A stretch of DNA of 64,000 nt. Origin: Amycolatopsis sp. WQ 127309. Its GTDB lineage: Bacteria > Actinomycetota > Actinomycetes > Mycobacteriales > Pseudonocardiaceae. The notes under the pieces were generated by a model, which had not been told where the DNA came from, ran no database searches, and saw only the letters and a program-made list of their open reading frames with translations. Shown here piece after piece: positions 33,315-43,127 of the stretch (the stretch's first letter is position 1; the number at the start of each line of letters is the position of its first letter). The position numbers and the translations under genes are program-made. The DNA lies in contig NZ_CP095481.1 in assembly GCF_023023025.1 (NCBI RefSeq), positions 4,836,001 through 4,900,000 of the forward strand, given 5' to 3'.

Positions 33315-34825
33315 TGCCGATCGCCAAGTCCTGGTCGGTCGCCCTGCTGGGCATCGACGGCCGCGTCATCGAGATCGAAGCCGACCTCGGCGGCGGCCTG
33401 AGCCGCGTCACCCTCGTCGGCCTGCCGGACGCCGGTCTGCGCGAGGCGAAGGACCGCGTCCGCTCCGCCGTGCGCAACTCCGGGCAGCCCTGGCCCGACG
33501 GCAAGGTGACGCTCGGCCTGTCCCCGGCGAACCTACCGAAGGTCGGCTCGGCCTACGACCTCGGCATCGCGGTGGCCGTGCTCGCGGCGACGGGCGCCGT
33601 CCCGGCGACGCGCTTGCTCGGCACGGTCCTGCTCGGCGAACTCGCCTTGGACGGCCGGGTCCGCGCGGTCCGCGGCGTCCTCCCGGGCCTGCTGGCGGCG
33701 CGCGCGGCCGGTTACGAGCGAGCCGTCGTCCCGGCGGATTCCCTCGTCGAGGCGGCGTTGGTCGACGGCATCGAGGTGGCGGGCGCGACCCACCTGCGTG
33801 ACCTGGTGGGCTGGCTGAAGGGCGAAGCCGGCCTGGTCGCCCCGGAACCGCCCGCGCCGGTCGTGCCACCGCAGGTTCCGGACCTCGCCGACGTCGTCGG
33901 CCAGCCGGAGGCGCGCTGGGCCCTGGAGGTGGCCGCGGCGGGTGGGCACCACCTGCTGCTCACCGGGCCGCCGGGCGTGGGCAAGACGATGCTCGCGAAG
34001 CGGCTGCCCGGCCTGCTCCCGCCGCTGTCGTCCGAGGAGTCCCTGGAAGTCACGGCGGTGCACTCGGTCGACGGTTCGCTGTCGAAGTCGTCGCCACTGG
34101 TGACGATCCCGCCGTTCGTCGCCCCGCACCACTCGATCTCGGTGTCGGCCCTGATCGGCGGCGGCAGCGGACTCGCGTCCCCCGGCGCGATCAGCCGTGC
34201 CCATCGCGGAGTCCTGTTCCTCGACGAGGTCTGCGAGTTCGGCAGCCAGCGCCTGGAATCCCTGCGGACGATCCTGGAGGAGGGCGAGGTCCGCATCGCC
34301 CGCGTCAAGGGCTCGATCACCTACCCGGCGCGGTTCCAGCTCGTGCTGGCGTCGAACCCGTGCGCGTGCGCCCCGCCGAAGGACGTGGACTGCGTCTGTT
34401 CCCCGATGGCCCGCCGCCGTTACCTCGGCCGCTTGTCGGGTCCGTTGCTGGATCGGGTGGACCTCCGGGTCCGCCTGCGTCCGCTGAGCGCGATCAGCGT
34501 CCACGACACGGATACGGCGGAGTCCTCGGAGACGGTTCGCGCCCGGGTGCTGGAAGCCCGCGCCCGTGCGGCCCACCGCTGGCAGGACCACGGCTGGCGC
34601 GCGAACTCGGAGGTCCCCGGTCCGGCCCTCCGGCGCGAGTTCGCCCTCCCGCCGTCGTCGACGGTCCTCCTGGACCGGGCCATGGACCGCGGAATCCTGA
34701 GCGGCCGGGGAGCGGATCGCTGCCTCCGCATCGCCTGGACCCTGGCCGACCTGGACGCCGAACCCCGCCCGGGTCCCGAACAGGTCGGCTCGGCGCTGGC
34801 CTTCCGAGAGCGGGTCGCGGCATGA
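33314..34825 (+). CDS. comM: YifB/ComM family AAA+ ATPase
   Basis: A 503-residue protein with an N-terminal ChlI-type domain (IEADLGGGLSRVTLVGLPDAGLREAKDRVRSA) and a Mg-chelatase-like AAA module: Walker A GPPGVGKTM and Walker B GVLFLDEVCEF, then a C-terminal helical domain. ComM promotes branch migration during integration of incoming DNA in transformable bacteria. It is coupled to yraN upstream and dprA downstream by 1- and 4-base overlaps. Confidence 0.94.
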   Translation: MPIAKSWSVALLGIDGRVIEIEADLGGGLSRVTLVGLPDAGLREAKDRVRSAVRNSGQPWPDGKVTLGLSPANLPKVGSAYDLGIAVAVLAATGAVPATRLLGTVLLGELALDGRVRAVRGVLPGLLAARAAGYERAVVPADSLVEAALVDGIEVAGATHLRDLVGWLKGEAGLVAPEPPAPVVPPQVPDLADVVGQPEARWALEVAAAGGHHLLLTGPPGVGKTMLAKRLPGLLPPLSSEESLEVTAVHSVDGSLSKSSPLVTIPPFVAPHHSISVSALIGGGSGLASPGAISRAHRGVLFLDEVCEFGSQRLESLRTILEEGEVRIARVKGSITYPARFQLVLASNPCACAPPKDVDCVCSPMARRRYLGRLSGPLLDRVDLRVRLRPLSAISVHDTDTAESSETVRARVLEARARAAHRWQDHGWRANSEVPGPALRREFALPPSSTVLLDRAMDRGILSGRGADRCLRIAWTLADLDAEPRPGPEQVGSALAFRERVAA

Positions 34826-36054
34826 GCACTCCCGGATGCCCGCCCGCCGGATGCCTGCCCGGTGAGTCCGAGCCCGGCTCCGAACCGGCCGGCTCCGCAC
34901 CCACCGTCGAGGAGCGCGCCGACGAACTGCACCGGGCCCGCGCCTACCTGCTGCGGGTCGCCGAGCCACCGGCCCCCGCACTCGTCGCCTTCGTGGCCCG
35001 GCACGGGCCTGTGGAGGCCGCCGCTCGCGTGTGGCGTGGCGACTGCCCGCCCGACGTGCTGAAGGCGACCGAGGCCCGGCGGGCGTACAACCTCGTCGGC
35101 CAGGACTTCGAACGGGCCGCGGCGGTCGGCGCCCGGCTGGTCGTGCCCGAGGACGACGAATGGCCGGCCTGGCCACTCCTCTCCCTCGACCTCGCCGCCC
35201 AGCGCGGGGTCACGGAAGCCGTGCCACCACTGGCGCTCTGGGTCGCCGGCGACATCCCGCTCGGCACCGCGGCCGATCGTGCCGTGGCGGTGGTCGGCGC
35301 CCGGGCCTCGACCGACTACGGCAACCAGCACGCCACCGATATTGCCCACGGGCTCGCCACCCGAGGCGTGCCGGTCTTTTCCGGGGCGGCCTACGGCATC
35401 GACGGCAAAGCCCACCACGCCGCGCTCGCCGCGGCCGGGGTCACCGTCGCGGTGCTGGGGTGCGCCATCGACGCTGGCTATCCCGCTGGGCACGTCGCGC
35501 TGCTCACCCGCATCGCCGGCAGCGGTGGCGCGGTGGTCAGCGAATACCCGCCCGGCACCCCGCCGGCGCGGCACCGGTTCCTGGTCCGCAACCGGCTCAT
35601 CGCCGCCCTCACCGAAGGCACCCTGGTGGTTGAGGCCGGGCGGCGCAGCGGTGCGCGCAACACCGCGAGCACCGCCGGCGCGCTGGGCAAGGTGGTGATG
35701 GCCGTACCCGGGCCGATCACGTCGGCCATGTCGGTCGGCTGCCACGAGCTGATCCGGGACGCCCGGGCCACGCTGGTCTCGACGGTCGACGAGGTCCTCG
35801 AGACCGTGGGCCTCTTCGGCGTCGTGGAAGCCGGCACCGCGGCCCGGCCGAAACGGCGCACCGACCGGCTGGGCCCCGACGCGCTGCGGGCGTACGAGGC
35901 GCTGGCCGTGCGCGCGGACCGGTCCGACGCCGAGATCGCGGCCGAGTCCGGCGTTCCGCTGCGGACCGTGCGGGCCCTGCTACCGGAGCTGGAGATCGAC
36001 GGATTCGCCGTCCGCGGCGAGGCGGGCTGGCGACGGCGGAAGGAAAGCGCGTGA
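34822..36054 (+). CDS. dprA: DNA-processing protein DprA
   Basis: A 410-residue protein with the DprA Rossmann core: [72 protein letters not shown] and SGARNTAS. DprA loads RecA on incoming single-stranded DNA. The C-terminal 80 residues include a winged helix ([31 protein letters not shown]). The first 35 residues are low complexity. ATG 34822 overlaps the comM stop. Confidence 0.95.
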   Translation: MSTPGCPPAGCLPGESEPGSEPAGSAPTVEERADELHRARAYLLRVAEPPAPALVAFVARHGPVEAAARVWRGDCPPDVLKATEARRAYNLVGQDFERAAAVGARLVVPEDDEWPAWPLLSLDLAAQRGVTEAVPPLALWVAGDIPLGTAADRAVAVVGARASTDYGNQHATDIAHGLATRGVPVFSGAAYGIDGKAHHAALAAAGVTVAVLGCAIDAGYPAGHVALLTRIAGSGGAVVSEYPPGTPPARHRFLVRNRLIAALTEGTLVVEAGRRSGARNTASTAGALGKVVMAVPGPITSAMSVGCHELIRDARATLVSTVDEVLETVGLFGVVEAGTAARPKRRTDRLGPDALRAYEALAVRADRSDAEIAAESGVPLRTVRALLPELEIDGFAVRGEAGWRRRKESA

Positions 36055-36157
36055 ACACCACGGATTCCCGGCGAAATCGTCGAATATGTTCGGCCGGACC
36101 GGTGGGCCCGCGTGGCGATCCTTGACCGGCGGCGGATGTTCGCGCAGCGTGACATCC

Positions 36158-37132
36158 ATGCCGCCGCCACCTCGATCCCGCCGGCCGGACCTGCGCGGGC
36201 TCCGGGACACCCTGCCCGAGCCGGTCCGGGCCGTGATCACCGGTTACGAGCGGCACCTCGGGCTCGAACGGGGCCTTTCCGCACACACCGTCCGCGCGTA
36301 CGTCGGTGACGCGGTGTCGCTCCTGGGCTTCGTCGCCGAGGCCGGGGGTGGGCTCGCGGACGTGGACCTCGCCCGGCTGCGGGCGTGGCTCGCGGCGCAG
36401 CAGACCGGTGGGGCCAGCCGCACGACGCTCGCCCGGCGGGCGGCCTCGGCCCGGACGTTCACCGCTTGGGCGCACCGCACCGAGGTCCTCGCCACCGACC
36501 CCGGAGGCCGGCTCGCCGCCCCGCGGGCGCACCGCACCCTGCCGGGGGTGCTGCGGGCCGCTCAGGCGGGGGAGGTCATGCGGGCCTCGGCGGCCGGCGC
36601 GGCGGAACGTGATCCGATCGCCCTGCGTGATCGCGCGATCGTCGAACTGCTCTACGCCACGGGCATCCGGGTGTCCGAGTTGTGCGGCTTGGACCTCGGC
36701 GGCGCGGATTTCTCCCGGCGTGTCGTGACCGTGCTCGGCAAGGGCAGCAAGGAGCGGGTGGTCCCGTTCGGCGTTCCCGCGGCCGGGGCGCTGGGCGACT
36801 GGATCGAGGAGGGCCGTCCGAAGATCGTCGGCGAAAGTGCCGGTGGGAGCGTCGAGCCCGCGCTCTTCCTCGGTGTCCGGGGGAAACGCCTCGACCCGCG
36901 GGCGGTGCGCCGCGTGGTCCACGACGCCGTCACGGCGGTGCCCGGAGCGCAGGACATGGGCCCGCACGGCCTGCGCCATTCGGCGGCGACGCATCTGCTG
37001 GAAGGGGGCGCCGATCTCAGGAGCGTTCAGGAACTGCTTGGTCACGCTACGCTTGTCACGACGCAGCTCTACACTCATGTGACCGTCGACCGGTTGAAAG
37101 CGATCCATGACCGAGCGCATCCCAGGGCGTGA
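36158..37132 (+). CDS. xerC: XerC-like tyrosine recombinase
   Basis: A 324-residue site-specific recombinase with the SAM-like N-terminal core ([26 protein letters not shown]) and catalytic residues in order: Arg in GIRVSEL, Lys in [10 protein letters not shown], His-x-x-Arg in [11 protein letters not shown], His in [10 protein letters not shown] and the nucleophile Tyr in TQLYTHV. XerC with XerD resolves chromosome dimers at dif. Its location between dprA and whiG matches the order in actinomycetes. ATG 36158 is preferred to the upstream open frame. Confidence 0.93.
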   Translation: MPPPPRSRRPDLRGLRDTLPEPVRAVITGYERHLGLERGLSAHTVRAYVGDAVSLLGFVAEAGGGLADVDLARLRAWLAAQQTGGASRTTLARRAASARTFTAWAHRTEVLATDPGGRLAAPRAHRTLPGVLRAAQAGEVMRASAAGAAERDPIALRDRAIVELLYATGIRVSELCGLDLGGADFSRRVVTVLGKGSKERVVPFGVPAAGALGDWIEEGRPKIVGESAGGSVEPALFLGVRGKRLDPRAVRRVVHDAVTAVPGAQDMGPHGLRHSAATHLLEGGADLRSVQELLGHATLVTTQLYTHVTVDRLKAIHDRAHPRA

Positions 37133-37241
37133 AGTGCCCCGGGGAGCCTCGCCGGGGTCGTCACCAGCGGGCCTGGCGGCGCACGCGCATCCGCACGAGC
37201 ACGGAGACGACACTGAGCCGCATGCCGAGAACGACGGTGCA

Positions 37242-38090
37242 ATGACCGCAGGACCGCACGTCACCGACGCCACCGGAGTGAACACTCGCGGTGCCGCCGC
37301 CGTGCCCGCGGAATCTCGGGCCGCCTACGACGTCGACGCCGGTATCGCGGCGCTGTGGCAGCAGTTCGCCGACAGCCCGGACCAGGCGTCGCGCGATCGG
37401 CTCGTGCTGCACTACGCCCCGCTGGTCAAGTACGTCGCCGGCCGGGTCGGCACCGGCCTGCCCACCCACGTCGACGTCGGGGACCTCGTGCAGTCCGGCA
37501 TCTTCGGGCTCGTCGACGCGATCGAGAAGTTCGACCCCGAACGCGGCCTGCGCTTCGAGACCTACGCGATGCAGCGCATCCGCGGCGCGATCCTCGACGA
37601 CCTGCGTTCGCAGGACTGGGTCCCACGCGCGGTCCGCAGCAAGGCGAAGGAAGCCGAGCGCGCGATGGAGCGCCTGGGCGCCCGCCTGCATCGCACCCCG
37701 ACCGACGCCGAGCTGGCCGTCGAGCTCGGCATCGGCCTCGACGACCTGCGCGACTTCTACGGCCAGCTGCAGCTCACCAGCGTCGTCGCGCTGGAGGACC
37801 TGGTGGCCGCGGGCAAGGACAGCGGCTCCCTGGTCGACACGATCCCCGACGACGACGCGGTCGACCCGGTCGCGGTCCTGGTCGACCAGGACAACCGCCG
37901 CCAGCTTGCGCAGGCGATCGGGCAGCTGTCCGAGCGCGACAAGATCGTGGTCAGCCTCTACTACTTCGAGAGCCTGACCCTCGCGGAGATCGGGAAGGTC
38001 CTCGGCGTCACCGAGTCGCGGGTCAGCCAGCTGCACACCCGCGCCGTCATGCGGCTGCGCGCCAAGCTGGTCGAGCAGACCGGCAGCTGA
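37242..38090 (+). CDS. whiG: WhiG-type RNA polymerase sigma factor
   Basis: A 282-residue sigma factor of the FliA/WhiG class, which commits aerial hyphae to sporulation in Streptomyces. Region 2 (LVKYVAGRVGTGLP to FETYAMQRIRGAILDDLRSQDWVPR), region 3 and region 4 (LTLAEIGKVLGVTESRVSQLHTRAV) are intact. I chose ATG 37242, which gives a WhiG-like length; ATG 37107 would overlap xerC by 26 bp and add 45 acidic low-complexity residues. It ends exactly where the convergent M23 gene ends. Confidence 0.93.
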   Translation: MTAGPHVTDATGVNTRGAAAVPAESRAAYDVDAGIAALWQQFADSPDQASRDRLVLHYAPLVKYVAGRVGTGLPTHVDVGDLVQSGIFGLVDAIEKFDPERGLRFETYAMQRIRGAILDDLRSQDWVPRAVRSKAKEAERAMERLGARLHRTPTDAELAVELGIGLDDLRDFYGQLQLTSVVALEDLVAAGKDSGSLVDTIPDDDAVDPVAVLVDQDNRRQLAQAIGQLSERDKIVVSLYYFESLTLAEIGKVLGVTESRVSQLHTRAVMRLRAKLVEQTGS

Positions 38091-39491
38091 TCACGGTTCA
38101 CCGCCCCACGGCTTGAGCCGGTAAGCGCCCACCTCACCGGTCAGGGACAGTGGATCGACGTACTCCTCACCCCGCCGCACACCCCAGTGCAGACATGCGG
38201 CGACCGCGCAGCCGGGGTGCCCGGCGAGGACGGTGCCGAGAACCTGACCGCGAAACACCTGCTCACCGGCGGCCACCTTCGGCGCGATGGGCTCATAGGT
38301 GGTGCGCAGCCCACCGTCGTGGTCCACGGAGATCACCGGCCGCCCGGCCACGAGCCCGGCGAACACGACCACCCCCGCATCGGCCGCCAGAACCTCCTGC
38401 CCGGGCACGGCGGCCAGGTCGACCCCGCGGTGCCCGGGCCCGTAGGGCGTTTCCGGCGCGTCGAAGTACTTGGTAACCACCGGATCGGGTGAGAGAGGCC
38501 AGGAAAGCCGCGGCTGAGGCACAGCCCACGCATCAGCCACCGCGGGGAGACCCCATCCGGCACCGGGCGACGGCGGGTCAACCGGTTCGGGTGACTCGCG
38601 CACGGCAGCCCAGGACGCTGCACCTGGAGACCATGCCCAGATGCCATCCCGATCCGCGAGGACCGGTGCAGCACGTGCCAGTCCGGCCGATCCGGCGGCG
38701 CCCGGTGCGGGTGCTCCCTGCGCGGTTACCCACGGCCCGGCCGAAGCCGGATCGACCGGCCTCAGGGTGCTGGCCGGCGCGCTCTGGTAGCGCGGGCCGG
38801 GTACGCCCGCTGCGAGCGCTATGGCATCGGCGACAGGTGGGCTGGTTGCCCAGGGCACGGTGGCTGCAGCGCCCGAGAAGGCAGAGCCGGTCGCCCTCGC
38901 AGTCTCCGCGGCGTCCGCGAAGCCGGGTCCGGTCGCGCCTGCGAGTGCCGCGGTGTCCGCGAGCTGCAGGCGGGTCGCCGCTGCGAGCGTCGCAGCGCCT
39001 GCAAGTGCCGCGGTGTCCGCGGCCTGAAGGCGGGTCGCCGCTGCGAGCGTCGCGGCGTCTGCGACGCCGGGGCTGTTCGCTGCTTCGGGTGCCGCTGCGT
39101 CTGCGGGGCGACGACTGGGCATGCCTGCTGCGAGCGCCGCGGCATCCACGATGCCCGAGCTGCTCGTCCTTCCAAGCTCCGCAGCAGCTGCGGGGCGGCG
39201 GCTGAGCGCACCCGCCGCGAGCGCCGCAGCATCGCGGGCGCTGGGGCTGCTCGTCGCTGCGAGCGCCGCAGCGTCCGCGATGCCGGAGCCGCTCGCCCTG
39301 GTGAGCGCCGCGACGCCTGCCGAAGGCGCCCTGGCCGCCGTCGGCCCGGCGACGGGCGGGCCCAACGACCAAGCCACCAGCACCACAACGCCCGCGAAAG
39401 CGGCCGTGACCAGGGCAATCAGCCCCTTGCCACGACCCGGCACCCCACCTTTGAACCCCTTGATCGACTCCACCCGTCCAGCCTGCGGCAC
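38091..39491 (-). CDS. M23 family peptidase with long Ala-rich repeat region
   Basis: A 466-residue protein: N-terminal membrane anchor/signal (LIALVTAAFAGVVVLVAWSLG, 24-44), then about 160 residues of degenerate DAAALAA-type repeats (68-230), a linker, and a LytM/M23 domain with His354 and Asp358 (GHRGVD) and CLHWG with His435. The first histidine of the usual HxH motif is Cys433, as I recall for homologues beside rpsB. M23 enzymes cut peptidoglycan peptides. GTG 39491 is assumed. Paired DnaA boxes lie directly upstream. Confidence 0.88.
   Translation of the reverse strand: MPQAGRVESIKGFKGGVPGRGKGLIALVTAAFAGVVVLVAWSLGPPVAGPTAARAPSAGVAALTRASGSGIADAAALAATSSPSARDAAALAAGALSRRPAAAAELGRTSSSGIVDAAALAAGMPSRRPADAAAPEAANSPGVADAATLAAATRLQAADTAALAGAATLAAATRLQLADTAALAGATGPGFADAAETARATGSAFSGAAATVPWATSPPVADAIALAAGVPGPRYQSAPASTLRPVDPASAGPWVTAQGAPAPGAAGSAGLARAAPVLADRDGIWAWSPGAASWAAVRESPEPVDPPSPGAGWGLPAVADAWAVPQPRLSWPLSPDPVVTKYFDAPETPYGPGHRGVDLAAVPGQEVLAADAGVVVFAGLVAGRPVISVDHDGGLRTTYEPIAPKVAAGEQVFRGQVLGTVLAGHPGCAVAACLHWGVRRGEEYVDPLSLTGEVGAYRLKPWGGEP
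38941..39060 (-). repeat. 60-bp tandem duplication in the M23 gene
   Basis: Bases 38941-39000 and 39001-39060 are nearly identical and encode two 20-residue units, AATLAAATRLQAADTAALAG and the same with Leu for Ala at one position (residues about 147-185). More diverged DAA(A/T)LAA units flank them, so the repeat region has grown by in-frame duplication. Confidence 0.92.
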
Positions 39492-39523
39492 CTTCGAACC
39501 TCTTGGGGTCCGATGCCCGGATC

Positions 39524-39551
39524 TGTGGACAACTCACCCCGTTGTGGACAA
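39524..39551 (-). promoter_or_regulatory. Second pair of DnaA-box sequences
   Basis: TGTGGACAA, the complement of TTGTCCACA, occurs at 39524-39532 and 39543-39551, 19 bp apart. The pair is 33-60 bp upstream of the M23 GTG start and oriented opposite to the pair at 32791-32817. Confidence 0.7.
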
Positions 39552-39850
39552 CCCGGCCCGGCGGTGGCCGCCGGTGGGGGAGGGGCTGGTGGCAGGGGGT
39601 AGAATCTTTTCCGCGGTCCGTGTGAGCGGACTGACTTCGCGTGCACGTGCGCGTTCCCCCGCCAGTGGATCACCGGCCGGGGCGAGTCGCACGGTGTTCG
39701 GCGGTCCCTGTGGTCCTTCGCCTCAGGGTCCGGACACCGGCACGGGCACCAGGGCGAGCGGCCTCCCGGCCGCGAGCGACAAAACCGAGTAGCGCGGCAG
39801 GGTCCTCAAGGGCTCCGGCGCGCACGACACAGAAGAGGTCGATTCCGGCA
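39552..39850 (+). promoter_or_regulatory. rpsB promoter and leader region
   Basis: This 299-bp stretch has no gene. TAGAAT at 39600-39605 is a good -10 element, although no clear -35 hexamer is seen at 17 bp. The following ~240 bases would form a long rpsB leader containing the hairpin GCGGCC/GGCCGC (39758-39773) and CCCTG/CAGGG. Long structured leaders are common for S2 operons; a specific S2-binding fold was not identified. Confidence 0.5.
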
Positions 39851-40741
39851 ATGGCCGTCGTCACCATGAAGCAGCTGCTCGACAGCGGCGTCCACTTCGG
39901 GCACCAGACCCGTCGGTGGAACCCGAAGATGAAGCGCTACATCTTCACCGAGCGCAACGGCATCTACATCATCGACCTGCAGCAGACGCTGACCTACATC
40001 GACCGTGCGTACGAGTTCATCAAGGAAACCGTCGCGCACGGCGGCACGATCATGTTCGTCGGCACGAAGAAGCAGGCTCAGGAAGCCATCGCGGCCGAAG
40101 CCCTGCGCGTGGGCATGCCCTACGTGAACCAGCGCTGGCTCGGCGGCATGCTGACCAACTTCCAGACCGTGCACAAGCGTCTCCTCCGCCTGAAGGAGCT
40201 CGAGTCGCGGGAGCAGACCGGCGGCTTCGAGGGTCTCACCAAGCGCGAGATCCTGACGCTGACCCGCGAGAAGGACAAGCTCGAGAAGACCCTCGGCGGT
40301 ATCCGCGACATGGCCAAGGTGCCGAGCATCGTGTGGATCGTCGACACGAAGAAGGAGCACATCGCCGTCGGCGAGGCTCGCAAGCTGAACATCCCGGTCG
40401 TCGCGATCCTGGACACCAACTGCGACCCGGACGAGGTCGACTACCCGATCCCGGGCAACGACGACGCCATCCGGTCGGCCGCGCTGCTGACCAAGGTCGT
40501 CGCCGAGGCCGCGGCCGCCGGTCTGATGCAGCGCTCCAGCCGCAACGGTGCTTCGGCCGACTCCAAGCCGGAGCCGGGTGTCGCCACCGACGAGCCGCTG
40601 GCCGAGTGGGAGAAGGAGCTGCTCGCCGGCTCCGAGACCGCCGCCGCCGACGCGACCGAGGCGGCCGCGGCCGTCGACGCTCCGGTCGAGACGCCGGCCG
40701 AGGCCCCCGCCGAGGCCGAGCAGGCGACCGCCTCCTCCTGA
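39851..40741 (+). CDS. rpsB: 30S ribosomal protein S2
   Basis: A 296-residue S2 protein: [52 protein letters not shown] and [25 protein letters not shown] are invariant. The last 60 residues form an Ala/Glu-rich extension typical of actinobacteria. It heads the rpsB-tsf-pyrH-frr-cdsA group; a strong hairpin separates it from tsf. Confidence 0.98.
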   Translation: MAVVTMKQLLDSGVHFGHQTRRWNPKMKRYIFTERNGIYIIDLQQTLTYIDRAYEFIKETVAHGGTIMFVGTKKQAQEAIAAEALRVGMPYVNQRWLGGMLTNFQTVHKRLLRLKELESREQTGGFEGLTKREILTLTREKDKLEKTLGGIRDMAKVPSIVWIVDTKKEHIAVGEARKLNIPVVAILDTNCDPDEVDYPIPGNDDAIRSAALLTKVVAEAAAAGLMQRSSRNGASADSKPEPGVATDEPLAEWEKELLAGSETAAADATEAAAAVDAPVETPAEAPAEAEQATASS

Positions 40742-40751
40742 TCCACCGCTG

Positions 40752-40790
40752 TCCGTGCGGCCGGGCCGGATCCCGGCCCGGCCGCACGGA
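40752..40790 (+). terminator. rpsB-tsf intergenic hairpin
   Basis: TCCGTGCGGCCGGGCCGG (40752-40769) is perfectly complementary to 40773-40790 with a three-base loop (ATC), an 18-bp, very GC-rich stem. There is no T-run, so it probably acts as a partial terminator or mRNA stabiliser lowering tsf relative to rpsB. Confidence 0.88.
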
Positions 40791-40841
40791 TGTCGCTCCC
40801 CCCAAGGATTTCACGTACCTGAAAAGGACGGATTTAGCAGA

Positions 40842-41657
40842 ATGGCGAACTACACCGCCGCTGACGTGAAGCGCCTGCGCGAGATGACCGGCGCCGGCTT
40901 CATGGACTGCAAGAAGGCGATGGAGGAGAACGACGGCGACTTCGACAAGGCCGTCGAGTTCCTCCGCATCAAGGGCGCCAAGGACGTCGGCAAGCGCGCC
41001 GAGCGCGCCACCGCCGAAGGCCTCGTCGCCGGCGCCGGCGGCGTCCTGATCGAGCTCGACTCCGAGACCGACTTCGTCGCGAAGAACGCCGAGTTCCAGG
41101 CGCTCGCCGCGAAGATCGTCGAGGTCGCGAAGACCCTCAAGTCCAGCGACGTGGACGCCCTCAAGGGCGCCGAGCTGGACGGCAAGACGGTCAACGAGGT
41201 CGTGCAGGAGCTGTCCGCCCGCATCGGCGAGAAGCTCGAGCTGCGCCGCGTCGTGTCCTTCGAGGGCCAGACCACGAGCTACCTGCACCGCCGCGGCTCG
41301 GACCTGCCGCCGGCCGTCGGCGTGCTCGTCGAGTTCACCGGTGACGACACCGAGGCCGCCCGCGCCGCCGCCATGCAGGTCGCCGCGCTGCGCGCGAAGT
41401 ACCTGACCCGCGACGAGGTGCCCGCCGAGATCGTCGAGAACGAGCGCTCCATCGCGGAGAAGACCGCCCGTGAAGAGGGCAAGCCGGAGCAGGCGATGGC
41501 GAAGATCGTCGAAGGCAAGGTCAACGCGTACTACAAGGACAACGTGCTGCTCGAGCAGCCGTCGGTCAAGGACAACAAGAAGACCGTCAAGGCTCTGCTC
41601 GACGCGGCGGGCGTGACGATCACGAAGTTCGCCCGTTTCGAGGTCGGCCAGGCCTGA
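40842..41657 (+). CDS. tsf: Elongation factor Ts
   Basis: A 271-residue nucleotide exchange factor for EF-Tu. The N-terminal UBA-like part ([34 protein letters not shown]) and the core ([29 protein letters not shown]) are typical. ATG 40842 is chosen as the family start; GAAAAGGACG about 13 bases upstream is a weak ribosome site. It is followed by its own terminator. Confidence 0.98.
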   Translation: MANYTAADVKRLREMTGAGFMDCKKAMEENDGDFDKAVEFLRIKGAKDVGKRAERATAEGLVAGAGGVLIELDSETDFVAKNAEFQALAAKIVEVAKTLKSSDVDALKGAELDGKTVNEVVQELSARIGEKLELRRVVSFEGQTTSYLHRRGSDLPPAVGVLVEFTGDDTEAARAAAMQVAALRAKYLTRDEVPAEIVENERSIAEKTAREEGKPEQAMAKIVEGKVNAYYKDNVLLEQPSVKDNKKTVKALLDAAGVTITKFARFEVGQA

Positions 41658-41685
41658 GGTCAGGTCCGGGCGTAGGTTTCACCCC

Positions 41686-41722
41686 CAGTGCCCCGTCTCC
41701 GTCCATCGGGGACGGGGCACTG
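41686..41722 (+). terminator. Terminator between tsf and pyrH
   Basis: CAGTGCCCCGTC (41686-41697) pairs with GACGGGGCACTG (41711-41722); four further pairs including one G-T close to a five-base loop. It separates rpsB-tsf from pyrH-frr-cdsA, which may therefore have a separate promoter or depend on readthrough. Confidence 0.85.
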
Positions 41723-41775
41723 CCGGGTCCAGAAGAAGATTTTTCGAAGGTCGAAGCGCCTAGGAGGCGACATAG

Positions 41776-42519
41776 ATGGGTGACCGGGTCGAAGGTGGCT
41801 ACCGCCGGGTGCTGCTGAAGCTGGGCGGCGAGATGTTCGGTGGCGGTTCGATCGGCGTCGATCCGGATGTCGTCCACTCGGTCGCGCAGCAGATCGCCGA
41901 CGTCGCCCGCACCGGCGTCCAGGTCGCCGTCGTGATCGGCGGCGGCAACTACTTCCGCGGCGCCGAGCTGTCGCAGCGCGGCATGGACCGCGACCGCGCC
42001 GACTACATGGCGATGCTGGGCACCGTGATGAACTGCCTGGCGCTGCAGGACTTCCTGGAGAAGGAGGGCCTGCCCACCCGGGTGCAGACCGCGATCACGA
42101 TGGGCCAGGTCGCCGAGCCGTACATCCCGCGCCGCGCCGAGCGGCACCTGGAGAAGGGCCGCGTCGTGATCTTCGGCGCCGGGGTCGGCATGCCGTATTT
42201 CTCCACCGACACCGCGGCCGCGCAGCGGGCGCTCGAGCTGGGCTGCGAGGCCGTGCTGATGGCGAAGGCCGTCGACGGCGTCTACACCGCGGACCCGAAG
42301 AGCGACCCGACCGCCGAGATGTTCCGCGAGATCACCCACCGCGAGGTGCTGGAGCGGGACCTCAAGGTCGCCGACGCGACGGCGTTCAGCCTCTGCATGG
42401 ACAACAACATGCCGATCATCGTGTTCAACCTGCTCACCGAGGGGAACATCGCCCGCGCGGTGAGTGGTGAAAGAATTGGGACCCTGGTCTGTACCCCCGC
42501 CGACGGGGTACCTGCCTAG
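41776..42519 (+). CDS. pyrH: UMP kinase
   Basis: A 247-residue amino-acid-kinase-fold UMP kinase that makes UDP for pyrimidine nucleotide synthesis. [37 protein letters not shown] and [14 protein letters not shown] are diagnostic. ATG 41776 lies behind an AGGAGG site (41762-41767). frr follows after 50 bp. Confidence 0.98.
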   Translation: MGDRVEGGYRRVLLKLGGEMFGGGSIGVDPDVVHSVAQQIADVARTGVQVAVVIGGGNYFRGAELSQRGMDRDRADYMAMLGTVMNCLALQDFLEKEGLPTRVQTAITMGQVAEPYIPRRAERHLEKGRVVIFGAGVGMPYFSTDTAAAQRALELGCEAVLMAKAVDGVYTADPKSDPTAEMFREITHREVLERDLKVADATAFSLCMDNNMPIIVFNLLTEGNIARAVSGERIGTLVCTPADGVPA

Positions 42520-42569
42520 ACCTGCTGGGATCAGCCAGGCGCCACACCATCACAACAACGGGAGTAGCC

Positions 42570-43127
42570 GTGATCGACGAGACCCTCCTCGATGCCGAGG
42601 AGAAGATGGAAAAAGCGGTGTCCGTCGCGAAGGACGACCTGACGTCGGTGCGCACCGGCCGGGCCACCTCGTCGATGTTCTCGCGCATCGTGGTCGAGTA
42701 CTACGGTGCGCCGACCCCGCTGAACCAGCTGGCCAGCGTGAACGTGCCGGAAGCCCGGATGGCGCTGATCAAGCCCTACGACCAGACCCAGCTCAACGCC
42801 ATCGAGAAGGCCATCCGCGAGTCCGACCTCGGGGTCAACCCGAGCAACGACGGCCAGGTCATCCGCATCGTCATCCCGCAGCTCACCGAGGAGCGGCGCA
42901 AGGAGATGGTGAAGGTCGCCAAGGGCAAGGGCGAGGACGCGCGGGTGACCATCCGCAGCATCCGCCGCAAGGCCAAGGAAGAGCTCGACCGCATCGGCAA
43001 GGACGGCGAAGCGGGCGAAGACGAGGTCGTGCGCGCGGAGAAGGAACTGCAGAACCTCACCGACACGTACTCGCACAAGGTCGACGAGCTGGTCAAGCAC
43101 AAGGAAGCCGAGCTGCTCGAGGTCTGA
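42570..43127 (+). CDS. frr: Ribosome recycling factor
   Basis: A 185-residue factor that, with EF-G, splits post-termination ribosomes. The two-domain pattern is seen in [34 protein letters not shown] and [18 protein letters not shown] 42570 follows GGGAGTAGCC. Its TGA shares a base with the cdsA ATG (TGATG). Confidence 0.98.
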   Translation: MIDETLLDAEEKMEKAVSVAKDDLTSVRTGRATSSMFSRIVVEYYGAPTPLNQLASVNVPEARMALIKPYDQTQLNAIEKAIRESDLGVNPSNDGQVIRIVIPQLTEERRKEMVKVAKGKGEDARVTIRSIRRKAKEELDRIGKDGEAGEDEVVRAEKELQNLTDTYSHKVDELVKHKEAELLEV

